Shown: positions 47,594 to 57,489, counted from the stretch's first letter. The stretch: 64,000 nucleotides of DNA from Halocynthiibacter sp. SDUM655004 (GCF_026015885.1 NZ_JAPDUG010000001.1:620001-684000), one strand, 5' to 3'. Numbers and translations are program-made. Notes: generated from the letters alone by a model not told the origin.

Positions 47594-49249
47594 ATGTCCG
47601 ATCTGCGTGATGCTGCGATGAGTTCGAAAGCCTGGCCCTTTGAAGAGGCGCGCCGGGTTTTGAAACGCTATGAAAAGCAGCCGCCGAAGAAGGGATATGT
47701 TTTGTTCCAAACGGGCTATGGGCCCTCTGGTTTGCCCCATATCGGAACCTTCGGCGAAGTTGCGCGCACAACCATGGTGCGCCGTGCGTTCGAGATGATT
47801 TCCGACATTCCGACAAAGCTCTTGTGTTTCTCGGATGACATGGACGGGTTCCGCAAGGTTCCGGGCAATGTTCCGATGCAGGAAGAGTTGAAAGAAGACC
47901 TCAATCTGCCGCTGACACAGGTGCGCGACCCATTCGGCACGCATGAGGGCTTTGCCCAGCATAACAATGCGCGGCTCTGTGATTTCCTTGATAGCTTCGG
48001 GTTTGACTACGAGTTTGCGAGTTCGACCGAGTACTACAAGTCTGGCCGTTTCGACGAGGCACTGATCAAGGCCTGTGAGGTCTATGACAAGATCATGGCG
48101 ATCATGTTGCCGACCCTAGGCCCAGAGCGTCAGGCGACGTATTCGCCGTTCCTGCCGATCTCTCCCAAAACTGGCCATGTGCTTCAGGTGCCGATGGTCG
48201 AGGTGAACGCGGACAAGGGAACAGTTGTTTACGACGAACCCGATGGCGAGCGCGTTGAAATTCCAGTGACAGGCGGCAACGTCAAAATGCAATGGAAGCC
48301 TGATTGGGCGATGCGCTGGGCTGCTTTGGGCGTAGATTACGAGATGTCGGGCAAGGACTTGATCGACTCTGTGACGCAGGCAACCAAAATCTGCCGCGCG
48401 CTGGGTGCTGTTCCTCCTGTGACGCTGACGTATGAGCTGTTTAATGACGAGCTTGGTCAGAAGATTTCGAAATCCAAAGGCAATGGCCTTTCGATGGAAG
48501 AATGGCTGACCTATGCGGCGCCAGAGAGTCTTTCATATTTCATGTACCAGAAGCCTAAAACGGCCAAGCGTTTGTATTTCGACGTGATTCCGAAGGCGGT
48601 TGATGAGTATCACCAGCAATTGCGCGCTTATCCGGATCAGGACCTGAAGGGGAAACTCGCCAATCCGGTGCGGCATATTCACGGTGCGGACGTGCCGGAA
48701 TCGGACATGCTTGTGCCGTTTGCGATGCTTCTCAACCTGGCCTCTGTTTCGGCAGCAGAAGACAAGGCGCAGATGTGGGGCTTTATCCAACGCTACGCTC
48801 CTGATGCAACGCCGGAAAGCAATCCGGGCATGGATGCTGCGGCAGAGTTCGCGGTGCGGTACTACAATGATTTTGTAAAGCCAGCTCGTGTGTTCCGCGC
48901 TCCGACAGAACAAGAACAGAGCGCGTTGGCTGACCTTGCAGCGGCACTTAAAGATGTGGACGTTGCCAAAGCGATGATCGCCAAGAAAAACGAAGCGATG
49001 GGACAGGACGCAGATCTTTCCGACTTTAGCTTTGACAGTGCAGAAGACCTTCAGTCGCTTGTTTTCGCCGTTGGCAAAAACCACGGTTTCGAGAACTTGC
49101 GCGAGTGGTTCAAGGCGCTCTATGAGGTGCTGCTTGGTGCGAGCCAAGGTCCGCGCTTTGGCGGGTTTATCGCGCTGTATGGTGTCGAGGATTCGATCAA
49201 GCTCATTGAAGACGGTTTGGCGGGGAAACTTGCCAATTCTGCAGAGTAA
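47594..49249 (+). CDS. lysS: Lysyl-tRNA synthetase, class I
   Basis: Class I (archaeal-type) lysyl-tRNA synthetase, 551 residues. The HIGH motif is PHIGTF in GYGPSGLPHIGTFGEV and the KMSKS loop is KISKSKGNG. This fold is unrelated to the class II LysS/LysU of most bacteria; alphaproteobacteria are one of the few bacterial groups using it. No class II enzyme is seen in the window. Confidence 0.95.
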   Translation: MSDLRDAAMSSKAWPFEEARRVLKRYEKQPPKKGYVLFQTGYGPSGLPHIGTFGEVARTTMVRRAFEMISDIPTKLLCFSDDMDGFRKVPGNVPMQEELKEDLNLPLTQVRDPFGTHEGFAQHNNARLCDFLDSFGFDYEFASSTEYYKSGRFDEALIKACEVYDKIMAIMLPTLGPERQATYSPFLPISPKTGHVLQVPMVEVNADKGTVVYDEPDGERVEIPVTGGNVKMQWKPDWAMRWAALGVDYEMSGKDLIDSVTQATKICRALGAVPPVTLTYELFNDELGQKISKSKGNGLSMEEWLTYAAPESLSYFMYQKPKTAKRLYFDVIPKAVDEYHQQLRAYPDQDLKGKLANPVRHIHGADVPESDMLVPFAMLLNLASVSAAEDKAQMWGFIQRYAPDATPESNPGMDAAAEFAVRYYNDFVKPARVFRAPTEQEQSALADLAAALKDVDVAKAMIAKKNEAMGQDADLSDFSFDSAEDLQSLVFAVGKNHGFENLREWFKALYEVLLGASQGPRFGGFIALYGVEDSIKLIEDGLAGKLANSAE

Positions 49250-49272
49250 CAAAAAGAGCACTTGTCAGTTCC

Positions 49273-49305
49273 CCTACGTTGGTCTCAAAATAGGACCAGC
49301 GTAGG
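49273..49305 (+). promoter_or_regulatory. Hairpin covering the ribosome site of the DUF4864 gene
   Basis: CCTACGTTGGTC pairs with GACCAGCGTAGG (12 bp, one G-U) around a 9-nt loop. The 3' arm ends in GTAGG, which is the first half of the Shine-Dalgarno stretch GTAGGAGGG, 10 bp before the ATG. It could hide the ribosome site or serve as the lysS 3'-end structure. Confidence 0.55.
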
Positions 49306-49314
49306 AGGGATATT

Positions 49315-49737
49315 ATGCATAGATTTCTGTTTGCAATCCTTGGTGCTGTTTTGCTGAACCTGTCGGTCGTAAGCGGCCCTAAAGCGCAGGGTTCGCCCGA
49401 TGGCGCGCTTGAATCCACCGTTTTGGGACAGATTGAGGCGCTAAAGCTTCGCGACTATGGGGCGGCATTTGAGTATGCGTCTGATGGTATCCAAGCCTAT
49501 TTCGGTACCCCCGAAAATTTTGCGATTATGCTCAACAGTGGCTATCAAATGGTGCTTGATCCTGCCGAGGTCGAATTTCTTGAAAACCGCCCAGACGGGC
49601 TTGCTGTTTGGCAGCGTGTGATGGTTACTGCGCCGAGTGGCGAGGAATATTTTCTGGATTATCAAATGGTTCCCGATCATGAGGGCTGGAAAATCAACGC
49701 GGTGGTTCATGTAGAGCCGACCATGCTCGCGGTTTAA
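49315..49737 (+). CDS. DUF4864 exported protein
   Basis: Protein of 140 residues with an N-terminal signal segment (FLFAILGAVLLNLSVVSG). The mature part is a DUF4864 domain with the NTF2-like look (QIEALKLRDYGAAFEYASD, and MVLDPAEVEFLENRPDGLAV). Probably periplasmic, function unknown. The ribosome site lies in a hairpin. Confidence 0.75.
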   Translation: MHRFLFAILGAVLLNLSVVSGPKAQGSPDGALESTVLGQIEALKLRDYGAAFEYASDGIQAYFGTPENFAIMLNSGYQMVLDPAEVEFLENRPDGLAVWQRVMVTAPSGEEYFLDYQMVPDHEGWKINAVVHVEPTMLAV

Positions 49738-49908
49738 ACAACAAGTTTTCAAGGTGATGCCGCCGAGGCGGTGTTCCAATTTTCGTATTTCTGCGTTCGC
49801 TACTCTAGCGGGCTGTTAAAGCCTGTTTGGTAGCTCTCTTTCCTGTGTTTCGCGCGCTCTTTTCGTCATTCGGCGAGGCGCTGCATGTGGATGTGGAAAG
49901 GGATTTCA

Positions 49909-52203
49909 ATGAATAAAGCAATTACCGAGGGGCTGCTCCTCATGCCGCCAGCATTTTCGAATGGGCTGGATCAATGGTCATCACAGGATGGCACGGTTGG
50001 ATCAGATACCTATGACGGGGCGGTCAATGCGGCCTTTGTTGCGGCAGATCAGGATTTCGGTGGTTGTCTTGAATTGCTGAAATCAGAAACAACACAGAAG
50101 CTGCGCGCAATGGTTCAGACGCCGCTGCACCCTGGATGCTATCTTCAGATCAAAGCGCGGGTGAAGGCCATTAGCGGGAACCTTCCGAATGTCGAAATTG
50201 CCGGTTGGGCCGGTGGTGCGGGCGATGTGCATGTTTTGGACGTTGTGGAGGCGGGTCCATCTGTTGCGCTGACGTCGTATGGCGAAGTTGTTGAGGTGTC
50301 GGCGATTGTGGGCACAGGGGCGCGCAACGGTGTTGATATGCCATGGGGCCAAGACGCGCTTTATGGGCATTTCGGCTTGAACCTAACGGGGGCAAATGGC
50401 GGTGTCGTTCGGATCGATGATATCCAGATCACCGATGTGACCAATGTGTTCCTGCGGGACATGATGGACTGGGTGGATGTACGAGATTATGGCGCAATCG
50501 GGGACGGCGTTACGGACAATGCCGCCGCGTTTAACGCCGCCGATGCCGCAGCGAATGGGCGGCAGGTGCTTGTTCCTGAAGGAGTTTATGCGCTTGCGAG
50601 CAACGTTACGTTTGAAAGTCCTGTGCGGTTTCAGGGGCAAGTCACGGCGCCAAAAGAGGTGCGTCTTTCGCTCACTAAGAACTTTGACTTCGGCAGTTAT
50701 GTTGATGCGTTCGGGGGCGACGAGGTTTTGGCGCTTGAGAAGGCGATACAGGCGCTTTTCAATTTCACCGACCATGAATCGCTTGATCTGCAGGGCCGAC
50801 GGATTGAGTTAACACGCCCGATCGACGTGCAGGATGTGGTTAACAACATTTCGACATATGCCATCCGCCGCGTCATTCGGAACGGGCAGTTTAATGTTCT
50901 GGCGGACCCCGCATGGGACACTGATGTTGTGACCTCGACCGCAAGCTACTCGGCCAGCACCTCCACAGAACTCACCAATGTGGCCAATATCGCGAATATC
51001 CAGCCCGGTTCGCTGGTAGAAGGCAATGGGGTGGGCCGTGAGGTCTATGTGAAATCTGTGAATGTCGGGGCGCAGACGCTCACGTTAAGCCAACCTCTTT
51101 TCGGCGCTGCGAGCAATCAGAGCTATACCTTCAGCCGGTTTAAATATGCGCTTGATTTCAGTGGGTTCTCTGGGCTGGATAAGTTCGTTCTGGATGACAT
51201 CGAATTCCAGTGTAACGGCATCTCTAGCGGGATTTTGCTTGCACCTGAGGGGCTGATATTCCATGTGCGGGATTGTTTTATCACCAAACCCAAAGATCGC
51301 GGGATCACCTCGCACGGGCGCGGATGTCAGGGCATGCTGGTTGACCGTTGTCAGTTCATTTCGAATGAACAGCCCATGCGTGCACAGGACCGTACGACGA
51401 TCGCGATGAACGTCAACGCAAACGATACCAAGATGCGCGACAACCGCGTCATGTTGTTTGCTGCCTTTGGTGTTTGGGCAGGTACAGGACACCTGTTTTC
51501 CGGCAACCACTGGTTCCACGGCGACGGTGAAACAGATGGTGTACGCCGTGCGGGCGTGATCTTTACAACGCCAAACCCGAAATCAACCGTGGTTGGGAAC
51601 TACATCGATAACAACTTTATCGAGATGACTAACGAGCATGACGCCACGCCAGATTGGAACAACCAATATTCCTTCGGAGGCATCACGATCACGGGCAATA
51701 TTTTCACGGTTAATGATGTTGCACCGTGGTTCAGTTGGATCGTGGTCAAGCCATATGGCAGCGGTCATTACCTGCATGGGTTTAACCTTTCGGGTAACGT
51801 GTTCCGAGCGCTGAACGGCAACATTGAACGTATCGAACGTGTGGATGAAACATACGCTGGATTGGATATGTCAAAATCGCGAAACGTGGTCGTACAGGGG
51901 AACGCGTTCAATTCCGTAGATACGCCGATTTTCAACCCGTTGATGGTGCGTCATACGGAGGCTGCAAATGCAACGACATGGGAGATCCCGACCGACGGCA
52001 AGCTCCCGTTCGGCGGCAGGGCGCGCCGTGTGGAAGGATTCGTGATGGATCAGCAGGTTCTGCGCGGAAGCAATACGGCGCATTACGAGTTTCCCTATGT
52101 GTCGCTTCAGCAAGGTGCTGATCAAAGTGAAGCTCATCTGAAATGGTCGCAGGCCTGTCGCGGGCGTGTGCAGATAACGCTTCGTATGGATAATGCAACC
52201 TAG
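49909..52203 (+). CDS. Large beta-helix (pectate-lyase/GH28-like) protein, possible phage or GTA spike
   Basis: Protein of 764 residues from the ATG at 49909, without signal peptide. Residues 1-185 form a carbohydrate-binding-like beta domain, followed at about 190 by the pectate-lyase superfamily entry VRDYGAIGDGVTDNAAAFNA and then a right-handed beta-helix (repeats such as FHVRDCFITKPKDRGITSHG) to about residue 690. The absence of a signal peptide despite an extracellular-type fold is typical of phage tailspikes. Rhodobacterales carry related proteins as gene transfer agent head spikes; that link is from memory and uncertain. It has its own terminator. Confidence 0.7.
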   Translation: MNKAITEGLLLMPPAFSNGLDQWSSQDGTVGSDTYDGAVNAAFVAADQDFGGCLELLKSETTQKLRAMVQTPLHPGCYLQIKARVKAISGNLPNVEIAGWAGGAGDVHVLDVVEAGPSVALTSYGEVVEVSAIVGTGARNGVDMPWGQDALYGHFGLNLTGANGGVVRIDDIQITDVTNVFLRDMMDWVDVRDYGAIGDGVTDNAAAFNAADAAANGRQVLVPEGVYALASNVTFESPVRFQGQVTAPKEVRLSLTKNFDFGSYVDAFGGDEVLALEKAIQALFNFTDHESLDLQGRRIELTRPIDVQDVVNNISTYAIRRVIRNGQFNVLADPAWDTDVVTSTASYSASTSTELTNVANIANIQPGSLVEGNGVGREVYVKSVNVGAQTLTLSQPLFGAASNQSYTFSRFKYALDFSGFSGLDKFVLDDIEFQCNGISSGILLAPEGLIFHVRDCFITKPKDRGITSHGRGCQGMLVDRCQFISNEQPMRAQDRTTIAMNVNANDTKMRDNRVMLFAAFGVWAGTGHLFSGNHWFHGDGETDGVRRAGVIFTTPNPKSTVVGNYIDNNFIEMTNEHDATPDWNNQYSFGGITITGNIFTVNDVAPWFSWIVVKPYGSGHYLHGFNLSGNVFRALNGNIERIERVDETYAGLDMSKSRNVVVQGNAFNSVDTPIFNPLMVRHTEAANATTWEIPTDGKLPFGGRARRVEGFVMDQQVLRGSNTAHYEFPYVSLQQGADQSEAHLKWSQACRGRVQITLRMDNAT

Positions 52204-52213
52204 CAAGTTTCGG

Positions 52214-52245
52214 AAAGGCTCCTGTGATAGCAGGGGCCTTTTGCT
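52214..52245 (+). terminator. Terminator of the beta-helix gene
   Basis: AAAGGCTCCTG/CAGGGGCCTTT, an 11-bp stem with one G-U pair and a 6-nt loop, followed by TTTGCTTTT, 10 bp after the stop. Confidence 0.85.
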
Positions 52246-52307
52246 TTTGGGAATAGCGGGAATGTGGCGTAAGGTAAGGGGAAAGCTATTGAAAAAGGAG
52301 ATTGCCC

Positions 52308-52625
52308 ATGCCTCGGATCACCAAGGATGCCACATCGCAAACCGTTGTCACGACGTTTGAAATGACGCCGGGCACCTGTCAGGATTTGTTGGATGCGCTG
52401 ACGGATGCCTATGACTCCTTTATCAGCAAACAACCCGGGTTCATTGCCGCTGGACTGCATGTAAATGATGCGCAAACCCGCATTGCGAACTATTCACAAT
52501 GGGAAAAGCGCGAAGATTTTCAGGCCATGCTTCGTACCGATGAAATGCGGAAACGCAATCGCGCGATCAACGAGCTTTGCAAAAGCTTTGAGCCGGTTAT
52601 GTACGAAGTTGCGGCTGTTTTCTGA
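52308..52625 (+). CDS. ABM-type (antibiotic biosynthesis monooxygenase-like) protein
   Basis: Small cytosolic protein of 105 residues with the dimeric alpha-beta barrel pattern of ABM domains (PGTCQDLLDALTDAYDSF, QPGFIAAGLHV, NYSQWEKREDFQAML). The ATG 52308 lies 7 bp after AAGGAG. Members include quinol-type monooxygenases and heme-degrading enzymes; which activity applies here is unknown. Confidence 0.75.
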   Translation: MPRITKDATSQTVVTTFEMTPGTCQDLLDALTDAYDSFISKQPGFIAAGLHVNDAQTRIANYSQWEKREDFQAMLRTDEMRKRNRAINELCKSFEPVMYEVAAVF

Positions 52626-53003
52626 TTATTCGGGATATAGCGCCAAACATTGATCAACGCCTGCTTTAGCGCGTTTCTGTTCCTCTGGAAGGCGTTGTTT
52701 CAACTGCGCGAGCTTCCTCTTTTCTGCATCAAGATCAACCGTGACCGGAGTTGTGACGGTTCGGTAATATGTCTCTGGGCAGGAATAGGAGCGGATCGAA
52801 TAGGAATCATAGCAGCGGCCGTAAACCGTGTAGGGCACGCGCTGGACATTGACGCCATAGCCGCGATTGATATTCGCTTCGGTGACCGCGATAAGTTGGG
52901 CAATGTTGCGCTGGTTTGCGGTCACTGAAGAAATGCAGCGTTGCTGTTGCGTGGCGCAGGCGGACAACGCGAGGAGGGTGCCGAGGGCGATAAAGGGCTT
53001 CAT
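52626..53003 (-). CDS. Small lipoprotein of unknown function
   Basis: Protein of 125 residues with a lipoprotein signal: LLALSAC, cysteine near residue 16. The mature part has four further cysteines and Tyr-rich stretches (VYGRCYDSYSIRSYSCPETYY) and ends in a charged helix. No family recognised. The two cysteines 11 residues apart in the middle may form a disulfide. The stop is back-to-back with that of the ABM gene. Confidence 0.65.
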   Translation of the reverse strand: MKPFIALGTLLALSACATQQQRCISSVTANQRNIAQLIAVTEANINRGYGVNVQRVPYTVYGRCYDSYSIRSYSCPETYYRTVTTPVTVDLDAEKRKLAQLKQRLPEEQKRAKAGVDQCLALYPE

Positions 53004-53075
53004 GTGCAAATCCGCTAACAGTCAGAATAAGTGTTTAATCACAATAGGTGCCGACGCGATTGAAAGCAATTCCGA

Positions 53076-55247
53076 CTAGAATTTTGATTGCGATTTGCCA
53101 CGATACGTCCGCGTCCCGGCTTTGCCCGCTGTGCTGCGCCCTCGTGATTTCACTGCATCCCGCGAGGCAGCTTCAACGGCGGATTGTCGTGCCAACGGAT
53201 CATCGGCAATTGTAAGCTCGACGCTTTCAAGCCGTTTGACCTCGTCGCGCAGGCGCGCGGCTTCTTCAAACTCAAGGTTCTCTGCAGCTTTGCGCATATC
53301 GTTTTTGAGCGCTTCGAGATGAGCGGCAAGGTTTGCGCCAACTTTGGGTGCATCGATCTTGGCGGTGACACGGTTCATATCCACATCGCCATCGTACAAT
53401 CCGGACAATACATCCTCGACATTTTTGCGCACGGTTTGCGGCGTGATGCCGTTGGCCTCGTTATAGGCGATCTGTTTCTCTCGGCGGCGGTTGGTCTCGC
53501 CGATTGCGCGCTCCATGCTTCCGGTAATCTTGTCGGCATACATGATCACGCGACCATCGGCATTCCGCGCGGCGCGGCCCACGGTTTGGATGAGCGAGGT
53601 TTCGGAGCGCAGAAAGCCTTCTTTGTCGGCATCGAGAATGGCAACAAGCCCACATTCAGGGATATCCAGCCCCTCTCGCAACAGGTTGATCCCGATCAGA
53701 ACATCAAACGCCCCAAGCCGCAGATCACGCAGGATTTCGATGCGTTCAAGCGTGTCGATATCGCTGTGCATATAGCGCACTTTGATGCCCTGCTCGTGCA
53801 AGTACTCGGTGAGGTCCTCTGCCATGCGTTTGGTTAGTGTCGTAACCAGCGTGCGGAAACCGTTTTCGGTGACGCGGCGAACTTCATCAAGCAAATCATC
53901 CACTTGCATCTCGACCGGACGCACTTCGATCACAGGGTCAAGAAGGCCTGTCGGGCGAATAACCTGTTCGGCAAATACACCACCGGATTGCTCAAGCTCC
54001 CAGTCCTTGGGGGTGGCAGAAACGAAAATCGTCTGGCTCCGCATGGCATCCCATTCCTCGAACTTAAGAGGGCGGTTGTCCATGCAAGAGGGCAAGCGGA
54101 AGCCGTGTTCCGCGAGGGTGAACTTACGGCGGTAGTCGCCTTTGAACATCCCGCCGATCTGCGGCACCGACACATGGCTCTCATCGGCAAAGACGATTGC
54201 GTTGTCGGGGATGTATTCAAACAGGGTGGGGGGCGGTTCGCCGGGCGCGCGGCCGGTCAGGTAGCGAGAATAGTTCTCGATCCCGTTGCAGAACCCTTGC
54301 GCCTCCAGCATCTCGAGGTCAAATCGGGTGCGTTGTTCAAGACGCTGGGCCTCAAGAAGTTTGCCCTCGTCTTCAAGCTGTTTGAGCCGGACCGTGAGCT
54401 CGGCCTTAATCGACTGGATCGCCTGAAGCAGGGTCGGGCGCGGAGTTACGTAGTGGGAGTTCGCATAGACACGGACCTTTTCCAGTACGTCGGTGCGCTC
54501 GCCTGTGAGTGTGTCAAATTCCGTAATCGCTTCTAGCTCATCACCAAAGAACGACAAACGCCATCCGCGATCTTCGAGGTGGCTTGGCCAGATTTCGAGA
54601 CTGTCGCCCCGGACACGGAATGTACCGCGCGAGAAGGCGTTGTCGTTACGGCGGTATTGTTGTGCTACGAAGCCAGCCATGATCTCACGCTGGTCATAGG
54701 TTTCGCCCGCAATCAGATCCTGCGTCATCTCATTATAAGTCTCGGGCGAGCCGATGCCGTAAATGCATGAAACAGAAGCAATAATTATTACATCATCCCG
54801 TTCGAGCAGGGCGCGCGTCGCGCTGTGGCGCATGCGGTCGATCTGTTCGTTGATCTGGCTTTCTTTCTCGATGAATGTATCAGAGCGGGGCACATAGGCT
54901 TCGGGCTGATAATAGTCATAGAAAGAGACAAAATACTCGACGGCGTTGTCTGGAAAGAAGCCTTTGAACTCGCCATACAGCTGCGCAGCGAGCGTCTTGT
55001 TGGGTGCGAGGATAATCGCGGGGCGTTGGGTTTCTTCGATGACCTTGGCCATTGTAAAGGTTTTACCGGTACCTGTGGCACCAAGCAGAACCTGATTTCG
55101 GTCACCTTCGTTTACACCTGCGGAGAGCTCTTTGATCGCTGTCGGCTGATCGCCCGCTGGTTCAAACTCTGTGTTCATTACAAAGCGCTTGCCGCCTTCG
55201 AGTTTCTCGCGGCGGATCGGGGCTGGTTTTGTCACGGGTGCGGTCAT
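53076..55247 (-). CDS. uvrB: Excinuclease ABC subunit B
   Basis: Damage-verification helicase of nucleotide excision repair, 723 residues. Walker A is GATGTGKTF, and the beta-hairpin region around [15 protein letters not shown] clamps the damaged strand. Helicase motifs include QTVGRAARN. The C-terminal UVR domain ([16 protein letters not shown]) that binds UvrC is present, and a short basic tail follows. UvrA and UvrC are outside the window. Confidence 0.97.
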   Translation of the reverse strand: MTAPVTKPAPIRREKLEGGKRFVMNTEFEPAGDQPTAIKELSAGVNEGDRNQVLLGATGTGKTFTMAKVIEETQRPAIILAPNKTLAAQLYGEFKGFFPDNAVEYFVSFYDYYQPEAYVPRSDTFIEKESQINEQIDRMRHSATRALLERDDVIIIASVSCIYGIGSPETYNEMTQDLIAGETYDQREIMAGFVAQQYRRNDNAFSRGTFRVRGDSLEIWPSHLEDRGWRLSFFGDELEAITEFDTLTGERTDVLEKVRVYANSHYVTPRPTLLQAIQSIKAELTVRLKQLEDEGKLLEAQRLEQRTRFDLEMLEAQGFCNGIENYSRYLTGRAPGEPPPTLFEYIPDNAIVFADESHVSVPQIGGMFKGDYRRKFTLAEHGFRLPSCMDNRPLKFEEWDAMRSQTIFVSATPKDWELEQSGGVFAEQVIRPTGLLDPVIEVRPVEMQVDDLLDEVRRVTENGFRTLVTTLTKRMAEDLTEYLHEQGIKVRYMHSDIDTLERIEILRDLRLGAFDVLIGINLLREGLDIPECGLVAILDADKEGFLRSETSLIQTVGRAARNADGRVIMYADKITGSMERAIGETNRRREKQIAYNEANGITPQTVRKNVEDVLSGLYDGDVDMNRVTAKIDAPKVGANLAAHLEALKNDMRKAAENLEFEEAARLRDEVKRLESVELTIADDPLARQSAVEAASRDAVKSRGRSTAGKAGTRTYRGKSQSKF

Positions 55248-55413
55248 TGGCGAATCCTCATCCGGTTAGATTTGATCACTTTTTGTTCTTCTTCAAGGGG
55301 CGTGACCGACTCTGTGCGAGAAGTTAACGGGTGCTTTCTGCTTTAGGGAGAGTTTTAGCTATAAACAATCAGCTTAAGTGCGATTTCCCTTTGTGTTTGC
55401 GGTTTGTTCGGCC

Positions 55414-55540
55414 CTAGACTGAACTGGTAAACAGAAGGCCGGCTGCCGACCTGCCCGCACCACCCACCCCACCCCTCACTCCAAGGGCCGGTCGGCAGCC
55501 AAATTTACATCTCCAGTTTGGGTGCTTTCTTAGTAAATTT
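55414..55540. other. Structured noncoding element upstream of the NDUFS4-like gene
   Basis: Within the 383 bp between uvrB and the next gene, GGCTGCCGACC (55441-55451) and GGTCGGCAGCC (55490-55500) form a perfect 11-bp stem enclosing 38 nt that are C-rich and nearly free of G at their centre. Directly after it AAATTTAC (55501-55508) and GTAAATTT (55533-55540) form a second, AT-only stem. A weak promoter-like CTAGAC lies at 55414-55419. This could be a small RNA or a 5' leader structure; I do not recognise an RNA family. Confidence 0.5.
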
Positions 55541-55630
55541 CGACAGATGCGGCGCTTCGTCTGCTTTCTTGGGCTTGCCATCGGCGCAGAATCTTTGCCA
55601 TAACGACGCCAAGGTTTTAAGGAGATCGCA

Positions 55631-55942
55631 ATGCGCGCCCGTATTTATCAGCCAGCACGAAACGCCATGCAATCCGGCATGGGCAAAACCAAGACCTGGG
55701 TGCTTGAGTTTGCACCTGCCTCGGCTCGTTCGGTTGATCCGCTGATGGGGTGGACAAGCTCGAATGACACGCAAAGCCAAGTGCGCCTGAAATTCGACAG
55801 CAAGGAAGCCGCGCTTGCCTATGCTGAAGATAACGGGCTCGAAGCTGTTGTGATGGAGCCGAAAAACCGTAAACCTGTGATCCGTCAGGGCGGCTATGGC
55901 GAGAATTTTGCCACCAACCGTCGCGGTGTCTGGACGCATTAA
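55631..55942 (+). CDS. NDUFS4-like complex I accessory protein (ETC_C1_NDUFA4 family)
   Basis: Protein of 103 residues matching the bacterial form of the 18-kDa (NDUFS4) accessory subunit of NADH:ubiquinone oxidoreductase: [19 protein letters not shown] near the start and [16 protein letters not shown] in the middle. AAGGAG precedes the ATG. In alphaproteobacteria this is one of the few supernumerary complex I subunits, encoded apart from the nuo cluster, as here. Confidence 0.88.
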   Translation: MRARIYQPARNAMQSGMGKTKTWVLEFAPASARSVDPLMGWTSSNDTQSQVRLKFDSKEAALAYAEDNGLEAVVMEPKNRKPVIRQGGYGENFATNRRGVWTH

Positions 55943-55985
55943 CGATTTACGGCTGCTAAGTCGCAGCCAATACAAACAGAACTAC

Positions 55986-56062
55986 GGTCCCGTAGCTCAA
56001 CTGGATAGAGCACCTGACTTCTAATCAGGGGGTTGGGGGTTCGAGTCCTCCCGGGATCGCCA
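55986..56062 (+). tRNA. tRNA-Arg (anticodon TCT)
   Basis: Full cloverleaf of 77 nt with encoded CCA. Acceptor GGTCCCG pairs with CGGGATC, the anticodon stem is CCTGA/TCAGG with loop CTTCTAA, and the T-loop is GTTCGAGTC. It reads AGA codons. The region to its right is poor in genes, and tRNA genes are common integration sites, but I found no integrase or repeated tRNA 3' end. Confidence 0.95.
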
Positions 56063-56358
56063 TTATCAGAAAATGCTTGGTTCTCACGGCCTGCCGTTGA
56101 TGGTTTGCAGTAGCTTCGTGTGCTTTCATCTCGTTCTGTTAGAATTCTGCTCCTTTAAAGCGAAACTCCCACGGGCCAGTAGCTAACCGAATTTCTCACC
56201 AATAACTTGTGCGATTGCTTTGACCCCATGCCTTCACACATGGCTCTGGCCAAGGACCTTCAGCCTCTGCAAGACCAGAGGCCGGCCAAGCGCAATCAGC
56301 TGCAAGCCCCAAGCACCCTGAGCGGGCCAGCTCAAGCCATATGGCACACTAAAGCGAC
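56063..56358. other. Gene-free stretch after tRNA-Arg
   Basis: About 296 bp with no recognisable gene. Contains a short inverted repeat around CTCTGCAAGACCAGAG (56264-56280). No transposase remnant identified with confidence. Confidence 0.5.
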
Positions 56359-57489
56359 TTATTCAGGATTGATCGGCGGATTGTATTGGCGCATGACATC
56401 TAGTGGTCGTTTTTGGGAGTATGCGACCATCGCGTTTGGGTCCGGGTATCCAACTCCCATGAAGAAAATCGGACGCTCGTATCCCTCAAGACCAAGGACC
56501 TTCTCCGCTCGCTTTTCGTTCTTCTCGACATCAGGCCAGTTGAAAATGCAGGAGCTCAAGCCAAGGGTTTCCAAAGCGTAGTTGAAGGACATAGCGGCGA
56601 GGGAGCCGTCAATGTAGATCACGTGCCGATCTCGCTCGCTGTAGAAAGCGTCCAGGGTTCCCACGATTGCTACAATCACTGGAATGTTGTGTTTGAAGCC
56701 GGCAGTCCCCCCAGGCAATGACGCCACGGTCGAGACTGTTTCCGGGTCATCGAAAACGAGGAACCGAAAGGGTTGCCGATTACATGCACTCGGGGAAAGG
56801 CCAGCCACTGTGAAGGCCTTGTCTAACAATTCTCGGGGTACTGGCTTTTGCTCGAACCACCGCACTGATCGGCGCAAGACGGCCAACCGTTCGAATTGCT
56901 CGAAGGAAACGGGTTTCTCATCAAGGTTGCGTTTGTAAGGGACACGCTCGGAACCTGTGCAAGTGTCCTTAGGAACCGGACATTTCTCAAAAGCCTCACG
57001 GGCCAGATCGAGCACCGGGTCAGGAGCAACTGCGCCGAAATATGTGTTAAGAACGTCGTACGCCCAATGGAGAGATTCTACCGTGCTTTCCTCGGAGCGC
57101 GAAGGCTCTGCAACGAGTTTCCGGTAAACGTTGACGGTTTCAAGGATATAGTCCTTCGCAAATACCGGCCGCCGAGGTTGCATCAACAACCCTTTTTCTA
57201 TGCGATGCACATTCCGACGCATCAGGAAAATATTGGCATCATTCTCTTGCAATTCTGCGTGGTACTTTGCGCGCCCAAGAAGAACCGCTCTTTCTTCTCT
57301 TTGGAAACGCCACGACAACAGCGAGTAGTAGGCTGATGCCAAAGGCTTGGCTTGCGATGCAATTTTGAGACCAGATGTATGCGCCGATGAGGCCAAACGA
57401 GCCGCTCCCGAAGATCGGTAACGTAGGCGGGCGTCTCGAAGTCGATCAAGCTGACTCTCAGGTAGGATACTCTTTACTAAAGTCTTCAT
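56359..57489 (-). CDS. Nitroreductase-family protein with N-terminal extension
   Basis: Protein of 376 residues. The C-terminal half (about 205-370) is a nitroreductase-type FMN domain: LRRSVRWFEQKPVPRELL, SPSACNRQPFRF, and GVGYPDP near the end. The first 200 residues are helical and include RRNVHRIEKGLLMQPRR, a pattern seen in nitroreductase-like proteins of polysaccharide and natural-product clusters. No membrane segment. It is isolated in the accessory region next to tRNA-Arg; its substrate is unknown. Confidence 0.8.
   Translation of the reverse strand: MKTLVKSILPESQLDRLRDARLRYRSSGAARLASSAHTSGLKIASQAKPLASAYYSLLSWRFQREERAVLLGRAKYHAELQENDANIFLMRRNVHRIEKGLLMQPRRPVFAKDYILETVNVYRKLVAEPSRSEESTVESLHWAYDVLNTYFGAVAPDPVLDLAREAFEKCPVPKDTCTGSERVPYKRNLDEKPVSFEQFERLAVLRRSVRWFEQKPVPRELLDKAFTVAGLSPSACNRQPFRFLVFDDPETVSTVASLPGGTAGFKHNIPVIVAIVGTLDAFYSERDRHVIYIDGSLAAMSFNYALETLGLSSCIFNWPDVEKNEKRAEKVLGLEGYERPIFFMGVGYPDPNAMVAYSQKRPLDVMRQYNPPINPE

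Noticed and set aside
53184-53837. 217-codon plus-strand frame
   Set aside because: Shadow of uvrB on the other strand.
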